A stretch of 64,000 nt of DNA from Pseudomicrostroma phylloplanum. Lineage: Eukaryota > Basidiomycota > Exobasidiomycetes > Microstromatales. Every line of letters starts with the position of its first letter. Position 1 is the first letter of the stretch. The stretch covers positions 248,001-312,000 of the forward strand of contig BCHS01000009.1 of NCBI GenBank assembly GCA_039545275.1, read 5' to 3'. Below, piece after piece: positions 30,697 to 40,289 of the stretch. The position numbers and the translations under genes are program-made. The notes beneath the pieces were generated by a model. That model worked only from the letters and a program-made list of their open reading frames with translations. It was not told the origin of the DNA and made no database searches.

Positions 30697-33600
30697 CTAC
30701 TTTCGCTTGAACATCTTCTTGACAGGCGCAAAGCTTAGGCCAAAGCCACGAACGCGGAAGAGCCAGTAGAGGGCAAAGGAGGCCCAGACGTTGAAGATGA
30801 CGAAGCCGAGGAAGATTCCCATGCTCTGCCACCTGAAGTCATAGGGGGCGTTGACCGTCTCTGCGAACTGATCACCAATGGTGTACTGGCAGAATCCACA
30901 CCCAGAAGTGCCTGCGCCATTGACGAGGTAGCCTCCTGCGCCTGTAGCCCAGGCGCCGGCGTAGGCGTCGCAGGTCTGACCTGGAGGAGGGTCAAAGCGG
31001 TACAGGTCCTCTTCGTTGCACACTACGGGCGTGGCGTGGAGGATTGTGGACATCTGACCTCGCAGGTAGTGGGTCACGGGGTTGACCCAGTAGACAAAGT
31101 CCCTCCATGGGTTCGGCATCATCGAGTGTGGTACAATGACTCCATTGACGATGGCCAGGATGGGGAGAATGAAGGGGAGCAAATTGGCAGCGGTGATGGG
31201 CGTGGGCGAAGAGGCGGCCAGCATGAGGGAGAACTCGATTCCAAAGGCATTGAAGAGGAGGACCATCAGGTAGAAGTAGCCCGCCTTGGCGCTCGGCTCA
31301 GCGTAGAATGGCAGGTAATAGGACGGGAGGAAGTAGATGATCGAGGCGACAAAGGCGATCGGCATCGTGGTAAGGATGAATGACGCCATCATCGCCCACC
31401 ATGGGTAGATCTTTGACGCATTTTCTCGAACCTCGAAGAGCATGCGAAGCTCAAAGAATTTGGCAATGATACCGTTGACGATGGCCGGGAAATTGAGGAT
31501 GATCAAAAAGGCAATGAAGACGCGGTTCTGGTAGTCCGTCGGCGAGAGCCCCAGCTTGGCAAAGGCGCCACCGGCAATGATACCAGTGACAAAATTGCTG
31601 AAGAGAATGGCGTATGGGAACGAAGGATCGCGCCACATGTCCCTGTACTGTCGTAAGGTCACCTGCTTGAGTTGAACCATGGGCGTAGCGGCAAACTCGC
31701 GCTTAGCTCGAGGATCGTCGGAAGCAGGAAGCTGAGAGCGCTCTTCGACGATCGACTTGATTTCATCGCGAGTATTCTGGCACTCCTTGGACTCGAGCCA
31801 CTTGGCTCCCCAGTCTTTGCCATGGGACTTGCCACCACTGACCACCTCGAGGATGTACTCGGCCACGTTGGCCTGAGGGTCACAGGGCTCGGCTCCGTTG
31901 GCCTCGAAGTACTCGCGAATGCGGTCACTACCCTTGCCGTGGTGCTGACCGATTTGACCAAAGTACGAGGTACGACCTCCTGGCTGCAGAAGCAAGACGT
32001 TGTCGAAAGACTCGAACAGCAGAGCAGACGGCTGGTGAATGGTACACAGGATAGCCTGTCCATCCTGTGCAAGACGTCGCAGCAGACGGCAGATGGAAGC
32101 AGCTCCAGCAGAGTCGAGACCTGAGGTGGGTTCATCAAGGAACAGAAGCAGATCTGGCTTGGCAGCCAGCTCTACGGCAATCGTGACTCGCTTTCGCCTC
32201 TCAATACCGAGACCAGCACCAGGGTGTCCGATGAGGGCATCAGCGAGGTCCTCGAGCTCCAGTAGCTCGATGACGCGCTGAGCGTCCTTGATCTTCTCCT
32301 CGTGAGGGACATCGGCGGGCTGACGAAGAAGTGCAGAGAACTCTACAGCCTCACGTACGGTTTGAGTAGCCAAGTGTACGTCAGCCTGGAGAACGAGGCC
32401 GGTGGACTTTTGGAAGCCTGGGCCAAGAGGCTTTCCATCGACGAGCATCTCTCCAGTGACGACGCCTGCTGCTCCACGCTGACTCAGGGCAGTCATGAGC
32501 GTCGTCTTGCCGGCTCCCGAAGCACCCATCAACGCAGTCATCTGACCAGGTCGTACCCAACCGTCGACATGCTGAAGCAGCTTGCGGCCGCCAGGCAGCT
32601 CAAGGTTGAGGTCAGACCAGGTGAAGATGGCTCGGTCAGGATGCTCTCGAGTGACCTTCTTGTCGACTGCCTCGCCGCCAGACAGGCCTTCTCGCCCACC
32701 GTCGTGCGATTCGACGGGAGTGGCATCGGAAGAGCTTCCAGACTGGGAGCCAGAAGTACCGGCAGCAGCTGCTTCGGTGTCGTCGGCTGATGGAGCCTCT
32801 ACCGCCTTCATCTGTTGCTTGGCAGCCTTGGTCTTGGCAAAGATAGTCACTCCTCCTGACCCGCCGCCGAGCGGAATGATCTCACTGGCAGCGATCGTGA
32901 TGATCAGGTACAGGGCACTGAAGGCGATGAGAACACCAATGTTGGGCCCAACTGCTGACTGAGAGTAGTTGAAGGTGACCCGAAGGTAGTCTTGCGGCTG
33001 AACGATGATGGATCCTGGTACACTACCGGTCAGAGCACACGTCTGGTATGCAGTGTCTTGGGCTGCTCCAAATGGCACAATGGAGCTTGCAACACACTGA
33101 ATTGGGTATTTGAGCTCGTTTGCCAGCATACCTTCAAATGCATATGAGATACCATTGACGTAGTTGAGCCAGATCATCCAGTTCATCTGTGGTCGTCGGA
33201 TAACGTATCCGACAAAGACGATGATGATGTTCAGAGCCAGCACGGAAAAACGAATAGCCTCGTTGAACCCTGGGCTGAAGACTGCAACAGCTCGGTACAA
33301 AGCCGTGAGGTTGTAGGCGCAGAGGAAGGTGTATACCAGGAAGATGAAGAAGGCTCCGGCGTTGACTCGCAGACCACTCAGGAAGTAGAGAATCACTGAG
33401 CTGAGGATACACTGGACGATCAGGAAGGGGATGTCGACGATGGCTCTCGACATACAAACTGCCGAAGGGCGGTAGAAGGCGAATGTCTGGTGTCGAGCAA
33501 GCATCGGTCGTCCGGCGACGGCCTCGTAGGTCTCACTGAGCTGCAGCCATCCGTTGAGCAAACAGGCGAAGAGGATGATACCACCGCGGGTGAAGACTCC

Positions 33601-35457
33601 GGAAGAGTCCTGTGCTTGGCCATAGAAGAGAGAAGAGATCATGAGGGAAACAGAGATGATGGTGAACAGCTTGATGTAGAGGTCGCCTCGTGCGCCCCAC
33701 TTTACGAGCAAGTCGCGATAGATACAAGCCTTTACCTGAGTCCAATAGCTGACGGTGAAGCTGGACCCCTTCTGAACACCCTTGTTCTTCTCTCCTCGTA
33801 CGAGATGCTTGACGTTTTCTGCCTCACGAAGTTCGTCGCTCTTGACGGCCTTTTCGTATGCTTCGACCTCAGAGATCAGATCTCGATACAGGTCGCTGTT
33901 CTTCCAGGCTTGCTCACGCTCGTCAGATGTGCGTGGAATGGGGCCCTTGAAGTCTTCACGGTGCTGTACCTGAATGGGATCCGTGACAGCGGTAACAAAG
34001 TCGGCAGTCGTCTGACGGGCTGGAGAGTAGTAGCCCAGCTCGTGGAAGTACTCTCGTGCCTTGTCGCGGGGACCGTAGTAGATACAACGTCCCTCATCGA
34101 TGACGGAAATGCGATCGAAGAGGTCGAAGATCGACTCGGATACCTGGTACAGAGTGGCAATGGTCGTTCGGCGACCGATGTCGGTGACGATCCGTAGCGA
34201 ACGAGCGTAGTCGAGGGCGGTAGACGCATCAAGACCTCGGGTGCTGTTGTCCCAGGCAATGATGGAGCCTCGAGTGATGAGAGCCTCCTGCAGAGTGACA
34301 CGCTTGCGTTCACCACCAGACACACCGCGAACGGCTGCATCACCGACGACAGTCTTGCGAACGTGGGTCATTGCAAACATCTTCAGCAGGACATCGACGG
34401 CGTCGTCGATGAAGTCACTGCGAGACTGTCCTGCAATGCGCGCCTTTCCGGCCGGCACCTTGCACTGCAGAGCGAACTTGAGTGTCTGCTCCACGGTCAT
34501 GGTAGGGAAGTGGATATCGTCTTCGTCGACAAAGACGGCCTCTCCACGAAACTTGCGCGTGAGTTCGTCCGGCGAGAATCCTCCATACGTCAGGGATCCT
34601 TCAACTTGCAAGTTGTTGTGGGAGCTGGATGTGAGCGCTCGAAGGGTGGTAGAACAGCCAGAGCCGGGTCGACCAAGGACGAGGAGCATCTCTCCAGCCT
34701 TGAGAACACCGTCGTGACCCTGGATGAGCGACGCTGGTGTCGGCTTGGGACCAGTTGCTCTACCCAGGAAAGGGATAAGTTTAGCGAGAATGTTGAGGGG
34801 GTCTTTGGTAGCGGTGTTGACAATGGCTTGAGGTAGAGTCTTGACAAAGAGACGAGCGCCTGCACCACCGGGTGAGATGACTTTGACGTTGCGCCAAGAC
34901 ATGCCTAGAGGCTTGTGATAGGGAATACCCTTCTCTTCGACTGCCGCTTTACGGCTAAGCATCCAGTCCGCAAGATCGAAACCGCCTTCATCACCACCCT
35001 CCTCTTCTTGCTGTCCAGCTTGCTCCTCGATGTCATCGCTCCGTCCAATCTCAGAAATCTGCCTACGTGCTTGGCTTGGCTGCCTTGGCCTGTGACGCGG
35101 TTGACTCTGTCTACTTGACTCTCGCGCCAATCGGTAGTCTTCCAGAGCTCTTGCAGCACTGCTCGGATCGACTGGTTCGCCTGTTTGAGTCTCACCCCAG
35201 GTGCCTGTGCTGATTTTCTTCTCGAGCGGCTCGCCGCCAGTGAGCTGAGGCGTGTAGTGCTCCCGAACAGCCGATTTCTCTGCATCCCCACCAGAAGCTT
35301 GGCCGGAAGTGGCTGAAGACGGGGGGTGGACTTGCTCCCTAGCAGGTAGCTTCTCTGCTTCAGCTTCTGTGGTCTGACCTCGCAGCTCAGATGGTACTGC
35401 CAGGGGCGGTGCAGGACCGAGCCCGTCGCCGTTGGGGTCGGTTTGTGAAGAAGCCAT
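30697..35457 (-). CDS. Full-size PDR-type ABC transporter (ABCG/pleiotropic drug resistance)
   Basis: A single uninterrupted frame of 1586 residues has the (NBD-TMD)x2 order of yeast Pdr5 and Candida Cdr1. NBD1 carries the degenerate Walker A typical of the family, GRPGSGCSTTLRAL (Cys in place of Lys), the signature VSGGERKRV and a Walker B with WDNSTRGLD. NBD2 has a canonical Walker A GASGAGKTTLMTAL, the degenerate signature LGIERRKRVT and Walker B LLFLDEPTSGLDS. Each half is followed by about six hydrophobic helices; the second includes the Cys-containing extracellular loop before the final helix, and the chain ends KKMFKRK. These pumps export lipophilic compounds, including azoles, or flip lipids at the plasma membrane. 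The individual substrate cannot be inferred. The ~150-residue hydrophilic N-terminus is Ser/Gln/Glu-rich. It is convergent with farnesyltransferase beta. Confidence 0.96.
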   Translation of the reverse strand: MASSQTDPNGDGLGPAPPLAVPSELRGQTTEAEAEKLPAREQVHPPSSATSGQASGGDAEKSAVREHYTPQLTGGEPLEKKISTGTWGETQTGEPVDPSSAARALEDYRLARESSRQSQPRHRPRQPSQARRQISEIGRSDDIEEQAGQQEEEGGDEGGFDLADWMLSRKAAVEEKGIPYHKPLGMSWRNVKVISPGGAGARLFVKTLPQAIVNTATKDPLNILAKLIPFLGRATGPKPTPASLIQGHDGVLKAGEMLLVLGRPGSGCSTTLRALTSSSHNNLQVEGSLTYGGFSPDELTRKFRGEAVFVDEDDIHFPTMTVEQTLKFALQCKVPAGKARIAGQSRSDFIDDAVDVLLKMFAMTHVRKTVVGDAAVRGVSGGERKRVTLQEALITRGSIIAWDNSTRGLDASTALDYARSLRIVTDIGRRTTIATLYQVSESIFDLFDRISVIDEGRCIYYGPRDKAREYFHELGYYSPARQTTADFVTAVTDPIQVQHREDFKGPIPRTSDEREQAWKNSDLYRDLISEVEAYEKAVKSDELREAENVKHLVRGEKNKGVQKGSSFTVSYWTQVKACIYRDLLVKWGARGDLYIKLFTIISVSLMISSLFYGQAQDSSGVFTRGGIILFACLLNGWLQLSETYEAVAGRPMLARHQTFAFYRPSAVCMSRAIVDIPFLIVQCILSSVILYFLSGLRVNAGAFFIFLVYTFLCAYNLTALYRAVAVFSPGFNEAIRFSVLALNIIIVFVGYVIRRPQMNWMIWLNYVNGISYAFEGMLANELKYPIQCVASSIVPFGAAQDTAYQTCALTGSVPGSIIVQPQDYLRVTFNYSQSAVGPNIGVLIAFSALYLIITIAASEIIPLGGGSGGVTIFAKTKAAKQQMKAVEAPSADDTEAAAAGTSGSQSGSSSDATPVESHDGGREGLSGGEAVDKKVTREHPDRAIFTWSDLNLELPGGRKLLQHVDGWVRPGQMTALMGASGAGKTTLMTALSQRGAAGVVTGEMLVDGKPLGPGFQKSTGLVLQADVHLATQTVREAVEFSALLRQPADVPHEEKIKDAQRVIELLELEDLADALIGHPGAGLGIERRKRVTIAVELAAKPDLLLFLDEPTSGLDSAGAASICRLLRRLAQDGQAILCTIHQPSALLFESFDNVLLLQPGGRTSYFGQIGQHHGKGSDRIREYFEANGAEPCDPQANVAEYILEVVSGGKSHGKDWGAKWLESKECQNTRDEIKSIVEERSQLPASDDPRAKREFAATPMVQLKQVTLRQYRDMWRDPSFPYAILFSNFVTGIIAGGAFAKLGLSPTDYQNRVFIAFLIILNFPAIVNGIIAKFFELRMLFEVRENASKIYPWWAMMASFILTTMPIAFVASIIYFLPSYYLPFYAEPSAKAGYFYLMVLLFNAFGIEFSLMLAASSPTPITAANLLPFILPILAIVNGVIVPHSMMPNPWRDFVYWVNPVTHYLRGQMSTILHATPVVCNEEDLYRFDPPPGQTCDAYAGAWATGAGGYLVNGAGTSGCGFCQYTIGDQFAETVNAPYDFRWQSMGIFLGFVIFNVWASFALYWLFRVRGFGLSFAPVKKMFKRK

Positions 35458-36398
35458 GTGAGCTGGATGTAAGAGTTTTCTCTATGGGAATGCTAGGTAA
35501 TAAGAGGATTCTTGATGCTAGGTGATAAGGGGAATTTTGATTGTCAGCAGTCAGATCGGCAGCTTGTGACTGCGAACAGATCTTTGGGTCTGCTCAGTAA
35601 CTCTTGCACTCGAAGATATGGCAAGGGAGGAAGCCTGGACGCTTCCAGTAATAACGGATCAAATGGTATTGTGCACGTAGACAGGACACCCCACGCCTGT
35701 CATTGATTCACAAGTATGCTGGGCTGCGCCAGAGTGGAGCGGCTGCCCCCAGATAGCGGCGAAACGAAGTCTTACGTCCGCCATCGGCTTTCGGAGGAAA
35801 AGTTCCTGGGCAGTTGATCGGCGCGTGCGGCTACGGGTTTAGAAATCAAGATCGCCGGGCCCGAGCCTTTCCGCATGCGCGGTCCTACCTGGCTGCTGCC
35901 GCCGCCGCCTGATGACGAGGGGAGGCAAGGCGAAAATCGCAGACCAGGCTTGGATTCACGCGTGGACGACCCGTGAGCCGACGGGGCCCGATGGCCATGC
36001 ATGCCAGGATGACGTGCAAACCCTGCCCACCCTTTCGAAATTCTCCGCTCCTAAGAAAACAGGGTGCAGAAGCCGCTGTAGTCTGTGACTCGGGCGGGTC
36101 AACTGTGGGGCATGAGGTAAGGCGATATGGTCCCTGATGGCAAGCACTGGTACGGTGTCGCCATTGCTTCGCGTGGCCACCGAAGAAAAGGAAACTCTGG
36201 GCCGTAAGCATGTCCATCACTCTCTTGGGACCTTTACTCTGTGTTGACCACTAGGCAGATTTCGGAGCTTGGTGCAACCAAAGTTCAGGGTCACACTTCG
36301 GGCAGAAAATGCAGATTGTGACGGAGATAATCATTGCCGCCCTTCGATCGGATACATGAGTGCGCTGCAGGGAGTGCAGGAAGCATGACCCAGCGGTT
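35458..36398 (-). promoter_or_regulatory. Upstream region of the ABC transporter
   Basis: About 940 bp lie between the transporter ATG and the stop of the next minus-strand gene. I looked for repeated CCGCGG/CCGTGG-type drug-response elements and see no convincing one. Open frames on either strand look non-coding. It should contain the transporter promoter and the 3'UTR of the oxidoreductase gene. Confidence 0.4.
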
Positions 36399-37907
36399 TC
36401 ACTCTACCACAGCGAAGGTGACCTTACCTTCTTCGCTTAGCTTGTCCACCAGACTCGTTTGTCCTAGCGCCGTGGCCGGAGTGAGAGTTCCGTTGAGAAC
36501 CCTTTCTCGCTCCCGAAGAATGGTTCTGGCAACAGACACGAAGATGATCGGGGTAGCAACGTAGCCTACTTCCGGACCGGAGACGCGCACGATGGACTTG
36601 ACATCGGGCTTACTGGCTTTGTCTTTTATAGCTTTCTCGGAATACCCCCTTCCGATGAGCGTAGTAGTGAAAGTCGATCCGTCCAGCTGTGTCTGTGAAG
36701 GACCTTCGTGACTGACCATGCCGGCGCTGAAGAGTTTTGGGTACTTCAGGAGCAGAGACTTGCCCAGCGAGAAGCTCGCCATCAGCCCGAAGAGTGTCAG
36801 TGCCGTGATTGTCAGGAGGAGCAAGGACAGGGTGGGAATAGCAATCCAGAATGCAAATTGCACTGGAGGAACGCCATTGGAATGGTGAGCGTCAAGGCTC
36901 TGCCCTAAGCGCACGATAGAGGGGTCGGCAAAGAAGAACGGTATCACGTAGACGCCTTGCTCTTCGACGTAGTTAATCATGCCTCCCAGGCTGCCCTTTC
37001 GAGAGGGTAGGCCGCTGGTAAGGCCTTGCTCCACAGGGCTCGGCTTGACCTTTGGCAACTTGCTGTACAATTGCTTCCTCACCGCTCCAAGCTGTTTGCG
37101 CGTGGAAAAGCCATTGACTGCAGCTTCATAGGTAGCAAAGTGAATGCCCATGCCAGCCTGGGGAGCGGCTCTCAGTCTGACAAAGACCTCGGCACTGGTG
37201 GGAGTAGCACCTTTGCGGATCAGCTGTTGCTTCAGATACAAGAGACCGAGATCCGAAGGGACCGAATCGAAAGCGGCAGCATGGATGATGGAGCAGCCCA
37301 ACCGAGCTGCTCGCTCCTGATAGCGCAGCACCATCTCCTCGATCTGTGGACAGGCATCATGGTGAAGACGTCAGGAAATACTGACTCAAAACAAGCATGG
37401 GCTGCTCGCACTTCGCTCTCACCCAAGCTGGCTCTCCGCATAGATCAATATAGTCAGTCGGCGCTTCGTCCGACGACCGCAAGGATTCGCTGGCGCTCAG
37501 GATTGCCTTGATGACGGGCTCTCCCAGGAAGGCGTAGGGACCGACACAGTTCATCACCACTATAGACCATACAACCAAAAGCAAAAGGTCAGCGGAACGG
37601 CAACAACGCCAGCATCGGCTCTGCCATACTCACAGCGGGTTCCTTCTGCCATCTTCTGTAAGCTGATCTGGTCCTTCACATCAGCCACTACCGCTTTCGG
37701 CAAGAAAGACGAAGACACCTTCCCCTGCAGTCCAGCGACAATCTTATCGAGACTGTCCTTCTTCCTTCCAGCGATGGACCAGGTGAAGTCTGGGTTCTCA
37801 CGCAGGATAGATGGTGCCTGCTCGATGATCGTTTGAATGATGAAACGGGCTGTGAAGCCTGTGGCTCCAAAGACGGTCAGGGATGTACGTGAAGAAGGAG
37901 GTGCCAT
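36399..37907 (-). CDS. Saccharopine dehydrogenase-like NAD(P)-binding oxidoreductase
   Basis: The coding sequence is complement(join(36399..37343,37423..37559,37634..37907)), 451 residues, with introns of 74 and 79 nt. The N-terminus has a Rossmann motif (LTVFGATGFTARFI, G-x-x-G-x-x-x) and the WSIAGRKKDSL strand-loop. NCVGPYAFLGEPVIKA and YIDLCGEPAW follow, with FDSVPSDLGLLYL further on. This is the pattern of the saccharopine dehydrogenase-like (SCCPDH / trans-acting enoyl reductase-related) family rather than of the true lysine-pathway enzyme. A hydrophobic segment near the middle of exon 3 (FAFWIAIPTLSLLLLTITAL split around residue 310) suggests membrane or lipid-droplet association, as in SCCPDH proteins. 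The reaction and substrate are unknown. It lies tail-to-head with the glycosylase gene. Confidence 0.85.
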
Positions 37908-38223
37908 GATGACAGACTGAGGAGCAAAGAAGTGAAGACGAGGAGGACTGAAGGAGATCCCAGCAGGATTTGAACAGGGAGAAAGACTGAAAGATGAAGG
38001 AGATAGACTAGGTAGCTCTGAGGAGGAGGAACGAAGTGGCCGATTGGGGGACAAGGAGTGAATCAGAGCTTCTTTCCGCAAATGTCTCACCCAAGGAGGG
38101 ACGTGCACGCACCCGCGATGCGGGGGCAGGAACCTCGTACAGGAACCTCTACGGTGTTGTGCAAATACGTGCAATGTGATTCTACCACTACAATACAGGG
38201 AATCGATGCTGCTATTACCAGAA
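37908..38223 (-). other. Intergenic: oxidoreductase promoter and glycosylase 3'UTR
   Basis: This 316-bp stretch on a minus-strand tandem holds a C/T-alternating leader for the oxidoreductase gene (read on the minus strand, 37908-38040). No gene or clear regulatory motif is seen. Confidence 0.4.
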
Positions 38224-39667
38224 CTAGGCTTTCTCCTCCTTCTTCACGACCTCGTCTTCCACGTCCCCTTCTTCGGGCAGCAGCTTCAGGTTTCTCCGAC
38301 CAAGCAATCCGGCCTCCTTCAGCGGGCATCCCCTCGCCTTGGCATCAACCTTCTTCTCCTCCTCTTCCTCCTTCGTCTCATTCACATCACTCTCGTCGCT
38401 TTCCCACTTTGCATTCTTTCCGAGACCACCACCCTTGGCTTTGCAATTGCTGCAGACCTTGCCGTGCTTGATCAGAAGGACGTGCAGGGGGTACATGAGC
38501 TCGTCTTGCACCCGCTGATTTAGATGGTAGTATGTCTGCTCTCGTGAAGACTTGGCGGGGACCCAGCCGAGCGCGATGGAGAGGCGTTGGACGTGGGTGT
38601 CGACGGCGAAGGAGGCGCGACCGAGGCAGAAGGCTGAGTGAGGGCAGGGTATACAGAGCGTTGTCAGTCTTCGGTATCACCGGAAACTCTCAACAAGGGG
38701 GCTGAGCCACGTACCTTGAACACAAGACTGAACCTTGGGACCAACTCCAGAGAATGACAGGAGGATTTCTTGAACCTCAGGGGTGGGCAAATCATGGAGA
38801 TGCTGAAGTGACAGGCTGCCATACCGCTCCTTTGTATCCCGCAACAGCTGTAGGCGCGAAGAGATATGATGACTGTCAGTATGTTAGAGGCAGCATTGAC
38901 ATCCCCATTGCTCTTGTGCTCACTGCTTGAATGTTCTTGCTCTTGTTCACCGCAAGCCCACCGCACCTGATCGCTTCCTCCACCTCCTTCTGTGGCGCGT
39001 CCAGGATGGCCTCCCAATTCCTCACTCCGAATCTCTCTACAAGGCTCTGATGCGCAGCCGTGCTATTCCTTCCGCTGGTATTGCAGCTCAGAATCGTCCT
39101 GACAGTCGCTTCGATGACATCCTTGACGTCTCCGCAGCCACCGAACTGCTCCTTCTCCTCTGCCGGAGGGGTGAAACGCGGCAGGCCCCGCCCGCCTTCA
39201 GAAGTAGGTCGGTAGCCATGCGCTCGACCGAGGATCCAGGCAACCTTTTCTGCTTCCTCGTGTGTAGGGAGAGGCCAGCGGGGAAAGGGAGTCTTGTTGG
39301 CAGAGGAACGATGCTGGCTCAGCTTCCGCTCCGCGAGCGTCTTGCCAGGAGAGGGCTTGACGTCTTTCGTGTCCTGGTCCGGATCTTCCTTCTTGACGCC
39401 TGTCTTGGCTCCTCCTTTGGCCTTTGTGGGTGTAATCTTCTTCTTCGTGGGAGTCTTGACATCAGTGTCTTCCTCAATCTTGACCTTCTTCGCAGGTGAG
39501 CGAGCAGCAGCAGTCCCCTCCTCGTGTTCTTCCTCGTCCTGCTCCGCCTTGACTGCCGCTCCGGTCGATCTTCGGCTTCTTCTCAGCCCATTGGTAGCAT
39601 TGCTAGATGCATTCGTCTTTGTGTTGTTCGCTTTGAGAGCTCCATTGGACTTGCTTGCGGCGGCCAT
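38224..39667 (-). CDS. Endonuclease III-type HhH-GPD DNA glycosylase with altered Fe-S loop
   Basis: The coding sequence is complement(join(38224..38633,38715..38847,38924..39667)), 428 residues, with introns of 76 and 81 nt. A basic, Lys-rich ~150-residue N-terminus (nuclear-type clusters) precedes the glycosylase domain. It contains VIEATVRTILSCNTS, the helix-hairpin-helix LLSFSGVGPKVQSCV with Lys286, and VDTHVQRLSIALGW with catalytic Asp304. The 18-residue spacing between Lys and Asp equals that of E. coli endonuclease III (K120/D138), so the glycosylase/lyase centre looks intact. The C-terminal iron-sulfur loop is unusual: KVCSNC, a 38-residue acidic insert, then a lone CPL, giving three cysteines instead of C-x6-C-x2-C-x5-C. 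Family members remove oxidised pyrimidines or other bases in base-excision repair. Orthology to Ntg1/Nth versus another HhH-GPD subfamily is open. Confidence 0.88.
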
Positions 39668-40289
39668 TGTGCGAGCTATTTGGGGCAGGCGAGGAGGCTG
39701 CGAGGTGGGCAAGTGGAGTGCAAGGGAGACTCGAGACGTCGGCAACAAAGTGAGGCTCCGCCACAGAGGCGTATATGGTACAAGAATAGTGAAGACGCCA
39801 GACGCTACGTGATACGTTGGCTGAGCAGGAAGTGGTAGGTCAAGGGGGTAGAAAAAATGACCATCCTGAGGCATCGCGAGGAGGATGAGCTCAAAATCGC
39901 CTTCCCCGCCTCCACAAAATGCTTACCCAACCCCCCTTTCCGCATGTCGGTCGTGTAGCCCTCAGCGTCGCGAGCAAGAGCCACTCAAGCAAGCAGTAGC
40001 AGAACGAATAATGGATGTCAAGGTGGATATGAGCGATAGCAAGACGTAACAAAGACTACTGGGATGTTACAGAATGTGGAGAAGAGCGATAGGTGGATGG
40101 GAAAGTGTGAGCAGGCGTTCGTGTTTGTCGTGACTTTTGTACAAGGGAAGTCTGTGAGGAGATCACTGCTCCGCCTATCGGATGGCATGGTCGGATGGTA
40201 TGAAGTGAATCGGCAGCAGGTGCATTCTCCCGCAGGTCTGCCCATCCTTTGGGCAGGCCGTTGGTACTACGCTGGGCTCTGAAGAAACC
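39668..40289 (-). other. Intergenic: glycosylase promoter and Sip5 3'UTR
   Basis: Read from the minus strand, this lies upstream of the glycosylase ATG. A C-rich stretch (AACCCCCCTTTCC) occurs near 39930. Open frames continue in frame upstream of the glycosylase ATG to 39874 but encode a Pro/Leu-rich leader unlike a protein start. No separate gene is supported. Confidence 0.4.

Noticed and set aside
2..39667. A DNA repair island (Apn1, Ssl1, glycosylase)
   Set aside because: The three genes are scattered over 39 kb among unrelated genes and on both strands; chance is sufficient.
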